From Gp1-AA122 sp035631655 (GTDB lineage: Bacteria > Acidobacteriota > Terriglobia > Terriglobales > Acidobacteriaceae): 64,000 nucleotides of DNA. Shown in pieces: positions 42,763 to 50,727 of the stretch. The notes beneath the pieces were generated by a model that was given only the letters and a program-made list of their open reading frames with translations, searched no databases and was not told the DNA's origin. Within the stretch, counting starts at the first letter, position 1. The number at the start of each line of letters is the position of its first letter. Where the stretch lies: NCBI GenBank assembly GCA_035631655.1, contig DASQIH010000216.1, forward strand, positions 1-64,000, in the 5' to 3' direction. Made by a program: the position numbers and the translations under genes.

Positions 42763-44660
42763 TCAAAATCCGCCTTCGCCACCGGATGAGGCGCCGCTGG
42801 GCCTTCGCCGACATCCGCCTTGTCCATGGTTTTCCCCTTAAGCACCGAAGCCACGGCTGTATCCATCATCAATTCTGCCAAACGCAAAGTGCCTTGATTC
42901 AGTGCCTCAATGGCCTTGCGAATCGCCTGGTAATCCTCACCGCCTTTGATGGCGCGGAGCGCTTTGTCAAGCTTGTCGATTTTCCTGCGCTCGTCATTAG
43001 TCAGCTGCTGCCAGGCCTCGCTCCTGCGGCCTTTCTCCAGCGCAACCAGGATTGTCTCCGCTTCGTTGCGCGCCTCGATCAGCTGCCGCTGCCGGAAATC
43101 TTCTTCCGCATAGTCGAAAGAATCCAGAATCATGCTTTCGACCTGCTCATCGGTCAGCCCGTAACTGGGCTGTACTGCAATTTCCGCTTCCTTCCCGCTG
43201 CGCTGTTCTCGTGCCGTAACGTTCAGGATGCCGTTGGCGTCGATCAGGAACTTAACTTCGATGCGCGGCAGTCCAGCTGGCATAGGCGGTATCCCTTTCA
43301 GATCAAAGCGCGCCAGCGAGCGACAGTCCTTTGCCAATTCCCGCTCGCCCTGCAGAACATGAATCGCCACGTTCGCCTGGCCATCCATCTGCGTTGTGTA
43401 ATGCTGGGTGGCAGAAGCTGGAATCGTCGAGTTGCGAAGAATGACCTTGTCGGCCACCCCACCCGCAACCTCGATGCCCAAGGAGAGGGGAGTGACGTCC
43501 AGCAAAAGCATATTCTGCGTAGCTTCCGAACCGCCGGAAAGAATATTCGCCTGCACGGCAGCACCCAAGGCGACAACTTCATCTGGATTCAGATCGGTGT
43601 GGGGTACGCGCTGAAAAAGTTCTTGCACTAATTCGCGTACCTTAGGAATCCGAGTGGAGCCTCCGACCAGCACCACTTCGTTAATCTGCGCCGGCTTCAG
43701 GCCGGCGTCTTTCATGGCTTGCTTGCAGGGGCCAACCGTGCGGCCAATGATCGGCTGAATTAATTGTTCGAACTGCTCGCGCGTGATCTCCCGCTGATAA
43801 TGTCTGCCGCCCGGAAGCTCCACATCGAGCTTGACCGAAGCTTCCGAGGACAGGGCTACTTTGGCATCAATGACCGCTTTGCGAAGGGTCTGCACCGCTT
43901 CTCCATGACGCCGGAAATCCAAACCCATATCGCCGCGGATATCGTCGAGCGCAATCGTGATCAGCAGATTATCGATATCATCGCCGCCCAGATGGGTGTC
44001 TCCGTTGGTAGCGATAACTTCGAAAATCCCGTCGTGCAGCTTGAGAATGGAAATATCAAACGTGCCGCCACCCAGGTCGTAAACGGCGACGATTCCGTTT
44101 TCTTTCTTGTCCAGGCCGTAGGCCAGCGAAGCGGCTGTCGGCTCGTTCACCAGCCGCAAAACCTCCAGTCCGGCGATCCGGCCGGCATCCTTGGTGGCTT
44201 GCCGCTGTGCGTCATTGAAGTACGCAGGAACGGTAATGACAGCTTTGCTAACCGGTGTGCCGAAGAAGCGTTCCGCATCCCGTTTGAGCTGGCGCAGGAT
44301 GAATGCAGAAATTTCCGGTGGCGTGAAAGTCCGCTCGCCCAGCTTGATGCGCAACACTTCTTCACGCTGAAGGTCGTCGGCCAGGCGGAAGGGGAACAGC
44401 CTCAGCTCATCTTGGACATCCTCGACGCCCCGGCCCATCAGGCGTTTAATCGAGTACACCGCGCGCTCAGGCGTTTCAATCAGGAACTTACGAGCCGGGT
44501 TGCCAACCACAATCTGATCGCCGTCACCGAGCGCCACCACCGACGGAAGCAGGTTCAGTCCGTCCTCTCCGGGAATGACGGCAGGCATGGCTCCCGGCAT
44601 ATGCGCCACGAGGGAATTGGTGGTGCCCAGATCGATGCCGACAATGCGCTCAGTTCCCAT
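42759..44660 (-). CDS. hscA: Fe-S assembly Hsp70 chaperone
   Basis: 633 residues. ATPase domain: GIDLGTTNSLVA (8-19), AVITVPAYFNDAQRQATKDA, YDLGGGTFDISIL and VLVGGSTRIPKVRELV. The substrate domain contains DVTPLSLGIEVAGG, and a helical lid follows. HscA binds the LPPVK loop of IscU and releases the cluster with HscB. Genome context (hscB upstream, fdx downstream) separates it from DnaK. It is slightly longer than E. coli HscA (616). Confidence 0.94.
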   Translation of the reverse strand: MGTERIVGIDLGTTNSLVAHMPGAMPAVIPGEDGLNLLPSVVALGDGDQIVVGNPARKFLIETPERAVYSIKRLMGRGVEDVQDELRLFPFRLADDLQREEVLRIKLGERTFTPPEISAFILRQLKRDAERFFGTPVSKAVITVPAYFNDAQRQATKDAGRIAGLEVLRLVNEPTAASLAYGLDKKENGIVAVYDLGGGTFDISILKLHDGIFEVIATNGDTHLGGDDIDNLLITIALDDIRGDMGLDFRRHGEAVQTLRKAVIDAKVALSSEASVKLDVELPGGRHYQREITREQFEQLIQPIIGRTVGPCKQAMKDAGLKPAQINEVVLVGGSTRIPKVRELVQELFQRVPHTDLNPDEVVALGAAVQANILSGGSEATQNMLLLDVTPLSLGIEVAGGVADKVILRNSTIPASATQHYTTQMDGQANVAIHVLQGERELAKDCRSLARFDLKGIPPMPAGLPRIEVKFLIDANGILNVTAREQRSGKEAEIAVQPSYGLTDEQVESMILDSFDYAEEDFRQRQLIEARNEAETILVALEKGRRSEAWQQLTNDERRKIDKLDKALRAIKGGEDYQAIRKAIEALNQGTLRLAELMMDTAVASVLKGKTMDKADVGEGPAAPHPVAKADFE

Positions 44661-44689
44661 TTTGTAATTTTGTAATCCTAAGAAGCCTT

Positions 44690-44719
44690 GGCATCCTGAG
44701 CGGAGCGAAGGATCTATGC
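44690..44719. repeat. Dispersed repeat, family A (short)
   Basis: GGCATCCTGAGCGGAGCGAAGGATCT-type arms without a middle stem, in the hscB-hscA spacer. Confidence 0.55.
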
Positions 44720-44770
44720 ATCTGCTGTGGGACGGCCTGTGACCCGTATGCGACCCAAATTACAAAATCC

Positions 44771-45526
44771 TTACCCTTCCAGCGCCTCGTTCACATCCCT
44801 GACCAGATTCCTGACGTAATTCCGCCGGTTGAGCAAGCCGACCATCTTGTCCCGTACGCTCGCGCGATCTTCTTCGTTGCCCTGGTCGACCAGCTTGTCC
44901 CACTGATTCCAATATCCCTTCAACTCTTCGAACAGGGCTGAGATTTGCTTTTCGAACTCCACCTTGTGCGCTTCGAGCTCTTTCTTCAGCTCAGGATCAT
45001 CTTCGCCCATCTTCCTGCTGGCGCGCAGTTCCTCCAGTTGTACGTTCAACTCAAAAACTTCTTCCAGCAGATCCGGCGGGACCACCTGTTTTTTCACTTC
45101 GCCAGTCTCGCGTGCTTTGTCGGTGGCGGCCTTAGACTGCTCCTCCAGTTTGACCCCTTCCAGTCCCAGCAGGTATTGCGTCCGCTTGATCGGGTCCTTC
45201 AGCGTGCGATAGGCGTCGTTCAACTGCGAACTCTGCTCCATGCTCCATTCCTGCTCCTGCTGGTTGGTCCGGGCATATAAATCAGGATGCAGCTTGCGGC
45301 TCAGGTTGTAGAACTCGCGTTCCAGCAGCGCGGCGTCAATATTCAGCTTTCGAGGCAGTCCAAAGAAAGTGAAATAATCGACGGGCGCCGGCGGCTGGAC
45401 TTTGCCGCACGCGCTGCAAAAGTGGACCGCCCGCATCATGCCGCACGACCAGCAGGCCGTGGTTGCGTCGCCGGGCATGATGAGCGAAGAACTCGCCTTG
45501 GATTCTGGTTTCGCCATAAAACACAT
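44771..45526 (-). CDS. hscB: Fe-S assembly J-domain co-chaperone with N-terminal zinc finger
   Basis: 251 residues. A four-Cys finger (CWSC at 25-28, CSAC at 37-40) precedes the J domain (DYFTFFGL, then NLSRKLHPDLY with HPD at 80-82) and the C-terminal three-helix bundle that holds IscU. E. coli HscB (171) lacks the finger; a Cys-rich N-terminus is known from eukaryotic HSC20. The C-terminal part is also longer and charged. An ATG three codons later is an alternative start. Confidence 0.9.
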   Translation of the reverse strand: MCFMAKPESKASSSLIMPGDATTACWSCGMMRAVHFCSACGKVQPPAPVDYFTFFGLPRKLNIDAALLEREFYNLSRKLHPDLYARTNQQEQEWSMEQSSQLNDAYRTLKDPIKRTQYLLGLEGVKLEEQSKAATDKARETGEVKKQVVPPDLLEEVFELNVQLEELRASRKMGEDDPELKKELEAHKVEFEKQISALFEELKGYWNQWDKLVDQGNEEDRASVRDKMVGLLNRRNYVRNLVRDVNEALEG

Positions 45527-45623
45527 TCACCACGCACGCTCAATCCTTACGGGCCCGTCTTCCCCTTGTCCGGGCCGTGAAGGTGGCGTCGTGGTGAGGT
45601 ATGCGGCCGAGGCCGCCCCGCAA

Positions 45624-46010
45624 TCAGGCCGTAAAGGAACTTCCGCACCCGCAAGATTTGGTGGCGTTCGGATTGACGAACACGAAACCCTGCTGCATCA
45701 GGGTCTCCTGGTAGTCCAGGGTCATGCCTTGCAGGTAGATGAGCGACTTGGGATCGACAAGCACGCGCACATCGCCGAACTGGAAAATATGATCGTGCTC
45801 CTCAGGCTGCGTCTCGAACCGAATGTTGTAACTCAGCCCTGAGCAACCGCCTCCCTGCACACCCAGACGCAACCCGCCCTGTGCCGACGAAATCCCTTCC
45901 TTGGCCATGGCCGCTCGGATTTTCTGCAAGGCCTTTTCGGTCACCTGGATGGCCTTCCCGGCTGCCACAACTGCCGAGCTACTGACTTCTTGTTCCGTCA
46001 TGACTGCCAT
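45624..46010 (-). CDS. iscA: A-type Fe-S carrier
   Basis: 128 residues. The three conserved Cys are C56 (QGGGCSGLSYNI), C120 and C122 (KSCGCGSSF). It carries clusters from IscU to apoproteins. The N-terminus is about 20 residues longer than E. coli IscA (107). The place in the operon, between iscU and hscB, supports IscA rather than ErpA. Confidence 0.92.
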   Translation of the reverse strand: MAVMTEQEVSSSAVVAAGKAIQVTEKALQKIRAAMAKEGISSAQGGLRLGVQGGGCSGLSYNIRFETQPEEHDHIFQFGDVRVLVDPKSLIYLQGMTLDYQETLMQQGFVFVNPNATKSCGCGSSFTA

Positions 46011-46081
46011 AATCTAACTTCTTGCTTCGGCAACTGTCTGTGCCCGTCGTCACAAGGCTAAAACCTGAGAGCCCCAGCTAT

Positions 46082-46504
46082 TTACTTTGCGGGTGTGCTC
46101 GCGGCGATGGCCGGCGCTTCGATGCCCTGCTTCTTCTTCCAGTCGTGGATAGCCGCCCGAATAGCATCTTCCGCCAGCACCGAGCAGTGAATCTTCACCG
46201 GCGGCAGCGACAATTCCTTCACAATCTCGGTGTTTTTGATGGTCAGCGCCTCGTCAATGGTCCTGCCCTTCACCCATTCTGTAGCCAGTGAGGACGACGC
46301 GATCGCCGAACCGCAACCGAACGTCTTGAACTTCGCATCTTCGATAACGTTGGTCTGCGGGTTGACCTTGATCTGCAGCTTCATGACGTCGCCACACTCC
46401 GGCGCGCCCACCAGCCCGGTACCCACGTCGGGGCTCTTCTTGTCCAGCGAACCCACATTCCGTGGATTTGAGTAATGGTCAAGAACTTTGTCGCTGTATG
46501 CCAT
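46082..46504 (-). CDS. iscU: Fe-S cluster scaffold
   Basis: 140 residues. Ligands C37 (with D39), C64 and C107 are all present, and the HscA-binding motif LPPVK is at 100-104. Clusters are built on it from IscS sulfur. A C-terminal tail of about 15 residues (KQGIEAPAIAASTPAK) exceeds the E. coli protein. Confidence 0.94.
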   Translation of the reverse strand: MAYSDKVLDHYSNPRNVGSLDKKSPDVGTGLVGAPECGDVMKLQIKVNPQTNVIEDAKFKTFGCGSAIASSSLATEWVKGRTIDEALTIKNTEIVKELSLPPVKIHCSVLAEDAIRAAIHDWKKKQGIEAPAIAASTPAK

Positions 46505-46527
46505 TTGCCTAGCTCTCCTCTAAGCCT

Positions 46528-46624
46528 GTCATCATGAGGCGGCGGCTTTGGCCGCCGAAGGATCCGGGTGAGCCACCGCGCGCAATCGTGCAAAGCACGA
46601 TTGCAGCAAAGCGCGAGGCGAACT
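46528..46624. repeat. Dispersed repeat, family A with extension
   Basis: GTCATCATGAGG, a GGCGGC...GCCGCC stem, CGAAGGATCC, followed by CGCGCAATCGTGC...GCACGATTG and AAAGCGCGAGGCGA. The same extension recurs at 52558-52665. It fills the iscS-iscU gap. Confidence 0.65.
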
Positions 46625-46627
46625 TCC

Positions 46628-47890
46628 TTACTTCGCTGCCCACTTCACGTCCTTCAAGTTCACGCCTTCCTTAGCCATCTCATACAGCGGCGAAAGCTCT
46701 CGCAACCGCTCCACCGTCTCGCACACGCGATCGGCCACGTAATCCACTTCGGCTTCGGTATTGAACCGTCCGAGCCCAAAACGGATCGAGCTATGTGCCA
46801 ATTCATCTCCAGTGCCGAGAGCCTTTAGAACATAAGACGGCTCCAGCGTCGCCGAAGTGCAGGCCGAGCCGCTGGACACCGCCACATCATTGATCCCCAT
46901 GAGCAACGACTCGCCTTCCACGTAAGCAAAACTGAGGTTCAGATTGCCGGGCAGACGGTGCTCCATCGAGCCGTTGATGTACACCTCGTCGAGACGGCTC
47001 ATAATTTTGTCCCTTAGCCGGTTGCGCAGCCCCGCCAAGTGACAAGCTTCCTTCGGCATCTCCTCGGTCGCAATAGCGCAAGCCTTGCCCAGGCCCACGA
47101 TCCCAGGAACGTTCAGGGTTCCCGAGCGCATGCCGCGTTCGTGGCCGCCGCCATCGATGATCGGCGAAAGCTGCACGCGCGGATTCTTGCGCCGCACATA
47201 AAGCGCTCCGACGCCCTTCGGCCCGTACATCTTGTGCGCCGAAATCGACATGAGATCGATGCACTGCTTATTTACGTCGACCAGCATCTTGCCCACGGCC
47301 TGCGTCGCATCGCTGTGGAAAATCACGCCCCGTTCCCGGCACAGCTTCCCAACTTCTTCGATCGGCTGCAGCACGCCAATTTCGTTGTTGGCGGCCATAA
47401 TCGTCACCAGAATAGTCTTGGCGTCGATCGCACGCTTCAAATCCTCCAGATCAATCAGGCCATCCTTTTGCACCGGCAAGTACGTGACCCGGTAGCCGTA
47501 TTTCTCCAGCCGCTTGCAGGCATCGAGCACAGCCTTGTGCTCCGTCACGGCGGTAATGATGTGGTTGCCCTTCTCCCGGTACATCTCGGCCACACCTTTA
47601 ATGGCCAGGTTGTCGCTTTCGGTCGCGCCGGAGGTGAAGATGATCTCCTTGTTGGTAGCGCCAATGAGCTTGGCAATACGTTCCCGCGCGGTTTCGACGG
47701 CCTCTTCCGCCACCCAGCCGAAAGCATGGTTGCGGCTGGCCGCATTGCCGAACCGCTCCGCGAAATAGGGCAGCATCTCCTGTAGCACGCGCGGATCGAC
47801 CGGAGTGGTGGCGTGGTTATCCATGTAGATGGGCAGCTTGACGCCGTTGGGCCCTTCGCGTACCTCGAACCCCTTCCTGTCCGTGCTCAT
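46628..47890 (-). CDS. iscS: Cysteine desulfurase
   Basis: 420 residues. A PLP enzyme that takes sulfur from cysteine. It has YMDNHATTPVDPRV at the start, the PLP Lys K220 in SISAHKMYGPKG and the persulfide Cys C344 in SSGSACTSATLEPSYVL, a mobile loop of the IscS (group I) type. It follows iscR and precedes iscU, and probably also serves tRNA thiolation. Confidence 0.95.
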   Translation of the reverse strand: MSTDRKGFEVREGPNGVKLPIYMDNHATTPVDPRVLQEMLPYFAERFGNAASRNHAFGWVAEEAVETARERIAKLIGATNKEIIFTSGATESDNLAIKGVAEMYREKGNHIITAVTEHKAVLDACKRLEKYGYRVTYLPVQKDGLIDLEDLKRAIDAKTILVTIMAANNEIGVLQPIEEVGKLCRERGVIFHSDATQAVGKMLVDVNKQCIDLMSISAHKMYGPKGVGALYVRRKNPRVQLSPIIDGGGHERGMRSGTLNVPGIVGLGKACAIATEEMPKEACHLAGLRNRLRDKIMSRLDEVYINGSMEHRLPGNLNLSFAYVEGESLLMGINDVAVSSGSACTSATLEPSYVLKALGTGDELAHSSIRFGLGRFNTEAEVDYVADRVCETVERLRELSPLYEMAKEGVNLKDVKWAAK

Positions 47891-47921
47891 GATTGCTCTC
47901 CTGCTTTTTATAAAAAGAGCC

Positions 47922-48380
47922 TTATCCCAGCGTGACCAGCGGGAGCGGTTTTTTTCTTCGCCGGTTACCTTCCGCCAGCTCTTCTTTCAACTCCGAAATG
48001 GTAATGCCCTTCAGAACGTCTTCAATGCTGCTGCTGACTTTGCGCAGCGGCTCGCGCACCGTGCAGCGGTCAGTTTGCCCGCAAGCGCCGCGGACCGTGA
48101 CGCAAGAAGTGATGAGCAGTGGCCCATCGATGGCTCGGATTACCTCAAAAGCGGAAATCGTATGTGGAGAGCGCGCCAGATGGTAACCGCCGTTAATTCC
48201 ATGCCGAGAACGTAGTAATCCCGACTTCGCCAGCCGTTGCAGGATCTTGGCCACCGCCTCTTGCGGAAGCCCGTACGCCTCCGCCACATCTTTGGCACTA
48301 CAAGCTCCCTCGTCGGCCCGCTCGGCCAAGTGCTTCATGGCCATCAGCCCATAATCAGCTTTCTTGGTGAGCTTAAGCAT
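47922..48380 (-). CDS. iscR: Fe-S responsive Rrf2-family regulator
   Basis: 152 residues from ATG 48380 (MLKLTKKADYGLMAMKHLAE); further ATGs at 48425 and upstream are open but would place the palindrome at 48417 inside the gene. Winged helix with the recognition segment AKSGLLRSRHGINGGYHLAR. Three Cys (C-VTVRGA-C-GQTDR-C) can hold a [2Fe-2S] cluster. First gene of the isc operon; the holo form normally represses it. Confidence 0.9.
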   Translation of the reverse strand: MLKLTKKADYGLMAMKHLAERADEGACSAKDVAEAYGLPQEAVAKILQRLAKSGLLRSRHGINGGYHLARSPHTISAFEVIRAIDGPLLITSCVTVRGACGQTDRCTVREPLRKVSSSIEDVLKGITISELKEELAEGNRRRKKPLPLVTLG

Positions 48381-48416
48381 GCCCTGCGTGGCGCCCAAAA
48401 TCCGACCTTGTTGGTC

Positions 48417-48432
48417 GTATATCATTGTATAC
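48417..48432 (-). promoter_or_regulatory. Candidate isc promoter/operator
   Basis: Inverted repeat GTATA-N6-TATAC, about 37 bases before the chosen iscR start. On the minus strand TTGCTT and TACAAT are 16 bases apart and could be -35 and -10, so the palindrome overlaps the -10. It does not clearly fit the E. coli IscR type 1 consensus. Confidence 0.35.
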
Positions 48433-48771
48433 CTGAGTACCGCGAAAGCAACCGAAGGCAGACAACCGTGCCGCGGCGTTAGACACGACATAAGTTCTGC
48501 CTTACTAGTGTCTTGCATTGACGACTGTCAGCACCTGCCCTCCCGGAGATGTCTGCCGCGACCTGCGGCAGAAGGATTCCCCATCGGTGGAAAAGTCACT
48601 GTCAGCAGTGACCGCTGAGTGACCTCTGAGTACTTGACAAGCCTACCGGCGGGGCTACAATACCCGCAATTCCGGAGCAAAAGCCCCTCACCCACCCCGG
48701 GGCGGAGGGTTCGTATCCCGGATTTATGAATCCAACCTGCGTCGTCACCAGTTCCCGAACAGAGACTGAAC

Positions 48772-48921
48772 ATGAATCAGTGTAAGCATCCCCGCGTGCA
48801 GATCGTGGCCCGTGAAGCAGACGCCGAATTCGTCGAATGCCTCGAGTGCGGCGAGATCTTTGAGTCCAGCGAATTCAAAGACATGGCCATCGAAGACAGT
48901 TCTGCCAGCGCCGACTCCTGA
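48772..48921 (+). CDS. Small zinc-ribbon-like protein, 49 residues
   Basis: MNQCKHPRVQIVARE, then FVECLECGEIFESSEF. C4, H6, C23 and C26 could bind a metal. The tail is acidic and Ser/Ala-rich. The composition is protein-like and the frame is complete (ATG 48772, TGA 48919-48921), but no strong ribosome site is visible. It stands alone between iscR and the CheY-like gene. Function unknown. Confidence 0.6.
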   Translation: MNQCKHPRVQIVAREADAEFVECLECGEIFESSEFKDMAIEDSSASADS

Positions 48922-49074
48922 ACGCCTTCTCCACCCCGTCTATACGTGAGAACCCTGCTCCTTGTGTGTCCCCAACCACACCGAGGTAACCTGAACCAGC
49001 AGTAGTTTGTAGCGATTCCCGAACAACTCTGATATGTTGCGGCCCGGGAGTAGTCCGCCTCGTAGGAGGTTTGC

Positions 49075-49455
49075 TTGCCGCCTGTGGCTTTGGTAGTCGA
49101 CGACTCCATGCTTGCCCGGCATTCTGTCTCCCGGTTCCTCGAAGAGCACGGCTTCGTCGTCGAGTCTGTCTCCAACGGACAGGAGGCTTTAGACAAGCTG
49201 GCGAATTTCCGTCCCAACCTGATCGTCACGGACATGAAAATGCCCGGGATGAGCGGCAGCGAATTGATCAGGGCTTTGAAGACCAACCGTCGCACAGCCG
49301 GCATCCCCATCATCATCGTGGCCGCCCGCCAGAGCGGCGTGGATCCTAATTCCGACGGTCAGGCCGACTACGCGATCTATAAGGACATCAATGTCGAATC
49401 CCAGCTGGACAAGGCACTGGCGGCACTGTTCGGACCTAGCGATGGTCGTGGGTAG
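49075..49455 (+). CDS. Single-domain response regulator (CheY-like)
   Basis: 126 residues. The start is a TTG at 49075, fixed by AGGAGG five bases upstream. Receiver residues D9/D10 (VVDDSM), phospho-acceptor D53 (VTDMKMPGMSG) and K103 (IYKDI) are present. The switch Thr/Ser before the fifth helix is replaced by Ala (IIIVAARQ), so signal transmission may differ. No kinase is adjacent. Confidence 0.85.
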   Translation: MPPVALVVDDSMLARHSVSRFLEEHGFVVESVSNGQEALDKLANFRPNLIVTDMKMPGMSGSELIRALKTNRRTAGIPIIIVAARQSGVDPNSDGQADYAIYKDINVESQLDKALAALFGPSDGRG

Positions 49456-49544
49456 AATTGCCGATTTTCAACTGCCGATTGCCAATTGAAAGCTCGGAAT
49501 GCTGTCACTAAATTGGGAATTGGAAATTGGCGATTGGCAATCTT
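49456..49544. repeat. AATTGGC/GCCAATT-rich repeat patch
   Basis: Several copies of GATTGCCAATTG and its reverse complement in 80 bases, able to fold into a hairpin. It lies in the spacer before tsaD. Confidence 0.45.
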
Positions 49545-50693
49545 CTAAGCTCTCAATGCCAATCCCGCCTCTGCCGAAAAATCTGCGGGCGCGAAGTCTC
49601 CCGCGAGAAACTTTGGATACGCCGCGGCCGCGATCATAGCGGCATTATCCGTGGACAGAGGACGTGAAGGGAAAAACACAGGCAGTCCTTCCATCGCGGC
49701 ATCGTGCTCGAAGCGTTGCCGCAACTCATTGTTGGCCGCGACGCCGCCTGTCACGAACAGCGTAGCCACATCGTAAGCGCGCGCTGCTGCAAGTGTTTTG
49801 CTGACCAGGTCGTCAACCATGGCGCGCTGGAATGAGGCCACCAGGTCCAGTGTTTCCTTGTCACACAGCCGCAGGTAGTCTTCCAGTTTCGGTTTGACGA
49901 TTCCGGCTAGGCTTCTTCGCCGAACTTCAATCGCGCCTTGCATCCCGTGCGTCTCTACATAACGCAGTACGGCCGTCTTGATTCCGCTGTAGGAAAAATC
50001 GAAGCGCGGACGCTCTTCCTCCGTCTTGTCGCGGTCTTTGCGGTCCCGATGTTTGATCTGAGAGGGGGGAAACCTTACCGCCTCAGGATCGCCGTGGCTT
50101 GACAGCTTGTCGACGACCGGTCCGCCGGGATATCCCAGGCCCAGCAACTTGGCAACTTTATCGAATGCCTCCCCAGCCGCGTCATCCCGCGTGTGTCCGA
50201 TGTTCTGATACGACCAGGCCTCGCCTTTCTGCTCCACCAGGTAAAGATGAGTGTGCCCACCGGAAACCACCAGGGCCAACACCGGAAACACTATCTCATG
50301 ATTCCCCTTCTGTCGCTCTTCCAGCAGCACGGCATGTATGTGTCCTTCGAGGTGGTTGACGGCAATCAGAGGTTTGTCGAGCGCAAAGGCCAGTGCCTTG
50401 GCGTAGCTGATGCCGACCAGCAGCGCCCCTGCCAATCCCGGACCCTGCGTCACAGCAATGGCATCAATGGACTGGTACGTTTGTCCGGCATCCGCCAGCG
50501 CCTTGCGAACCACGGGAACAATGGCCCGCAGATGCTCTCGCGAGGCCAGTTCCGGAACCACGCCTCCGTAAGGTTGGTGCGTGGCGATTTGCGAGAACAC
50601 CACGTTCGAGGCGACCTGCTCCCCCGACCGGACCACCGCCGCCCCAGTCTCGTCGCAGGAACTCTCGATGCCCAGGATGTGGACAGACGACAT
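49545..50693 (-). CDS. tsaD: tRNA threonylcarbamoyladenosine synthase subunit
   Basis: 382 residues. ASKHA fold. GIESSCDETGAAVV opens the protein, the metal-binding HLEGHIHA and the substrate-binding region LALVVSGGHTHLYLVE follow, then GEAFDKVAKLLGLGYPGGP and TGGVAANNELR. It makes t6A37 in ANN-decoding tRNAs with TsaB/E, which are elsewhere. Two insertions (around KHRDRKDRDKTEEE) are longer than in E. coli (337). It is divergent from the CCA-adding enzyme gene by 34 bases. Confidence 0.95.
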   Translation of the reverse strand: MSSVHILGIESSCDETGAAVVRSGEQVASNVVFSQIATHQPYGGVVPELASREHLRAIVPVVRKALADAGQTYQSIDAIAVTQGPGLAGALLVGISYAKALAFALDKPLIAVNHLEGHIHAVLLEERQKGNHEIVFPVLALVVSGGHTHLYLVEQKGEAWSYQNIGHTRDDAAGEAFDKVAKLLGLGYPGGPVVDKLSSHGDPEAVRFPPSQIKHRDRKDRDKTEEERPRFDFSYSGIKTAVLRYVETHGMQGAIEVRRRSLAGIVKPKLEDYLRLCDKETLDLVASFQRAMVDDLVSKTLAAARAYDVATLFVTGGVAANNELRQRFEHDAAMEGLPVFFPSRPLSTDNAAMIAAAAYPKFLAGDFAPADFSAEAGLALRA

Positions 50694-50727
50694 AACCTTA
50701 TATTATCTGAGCGACATCTAAAGCGAC

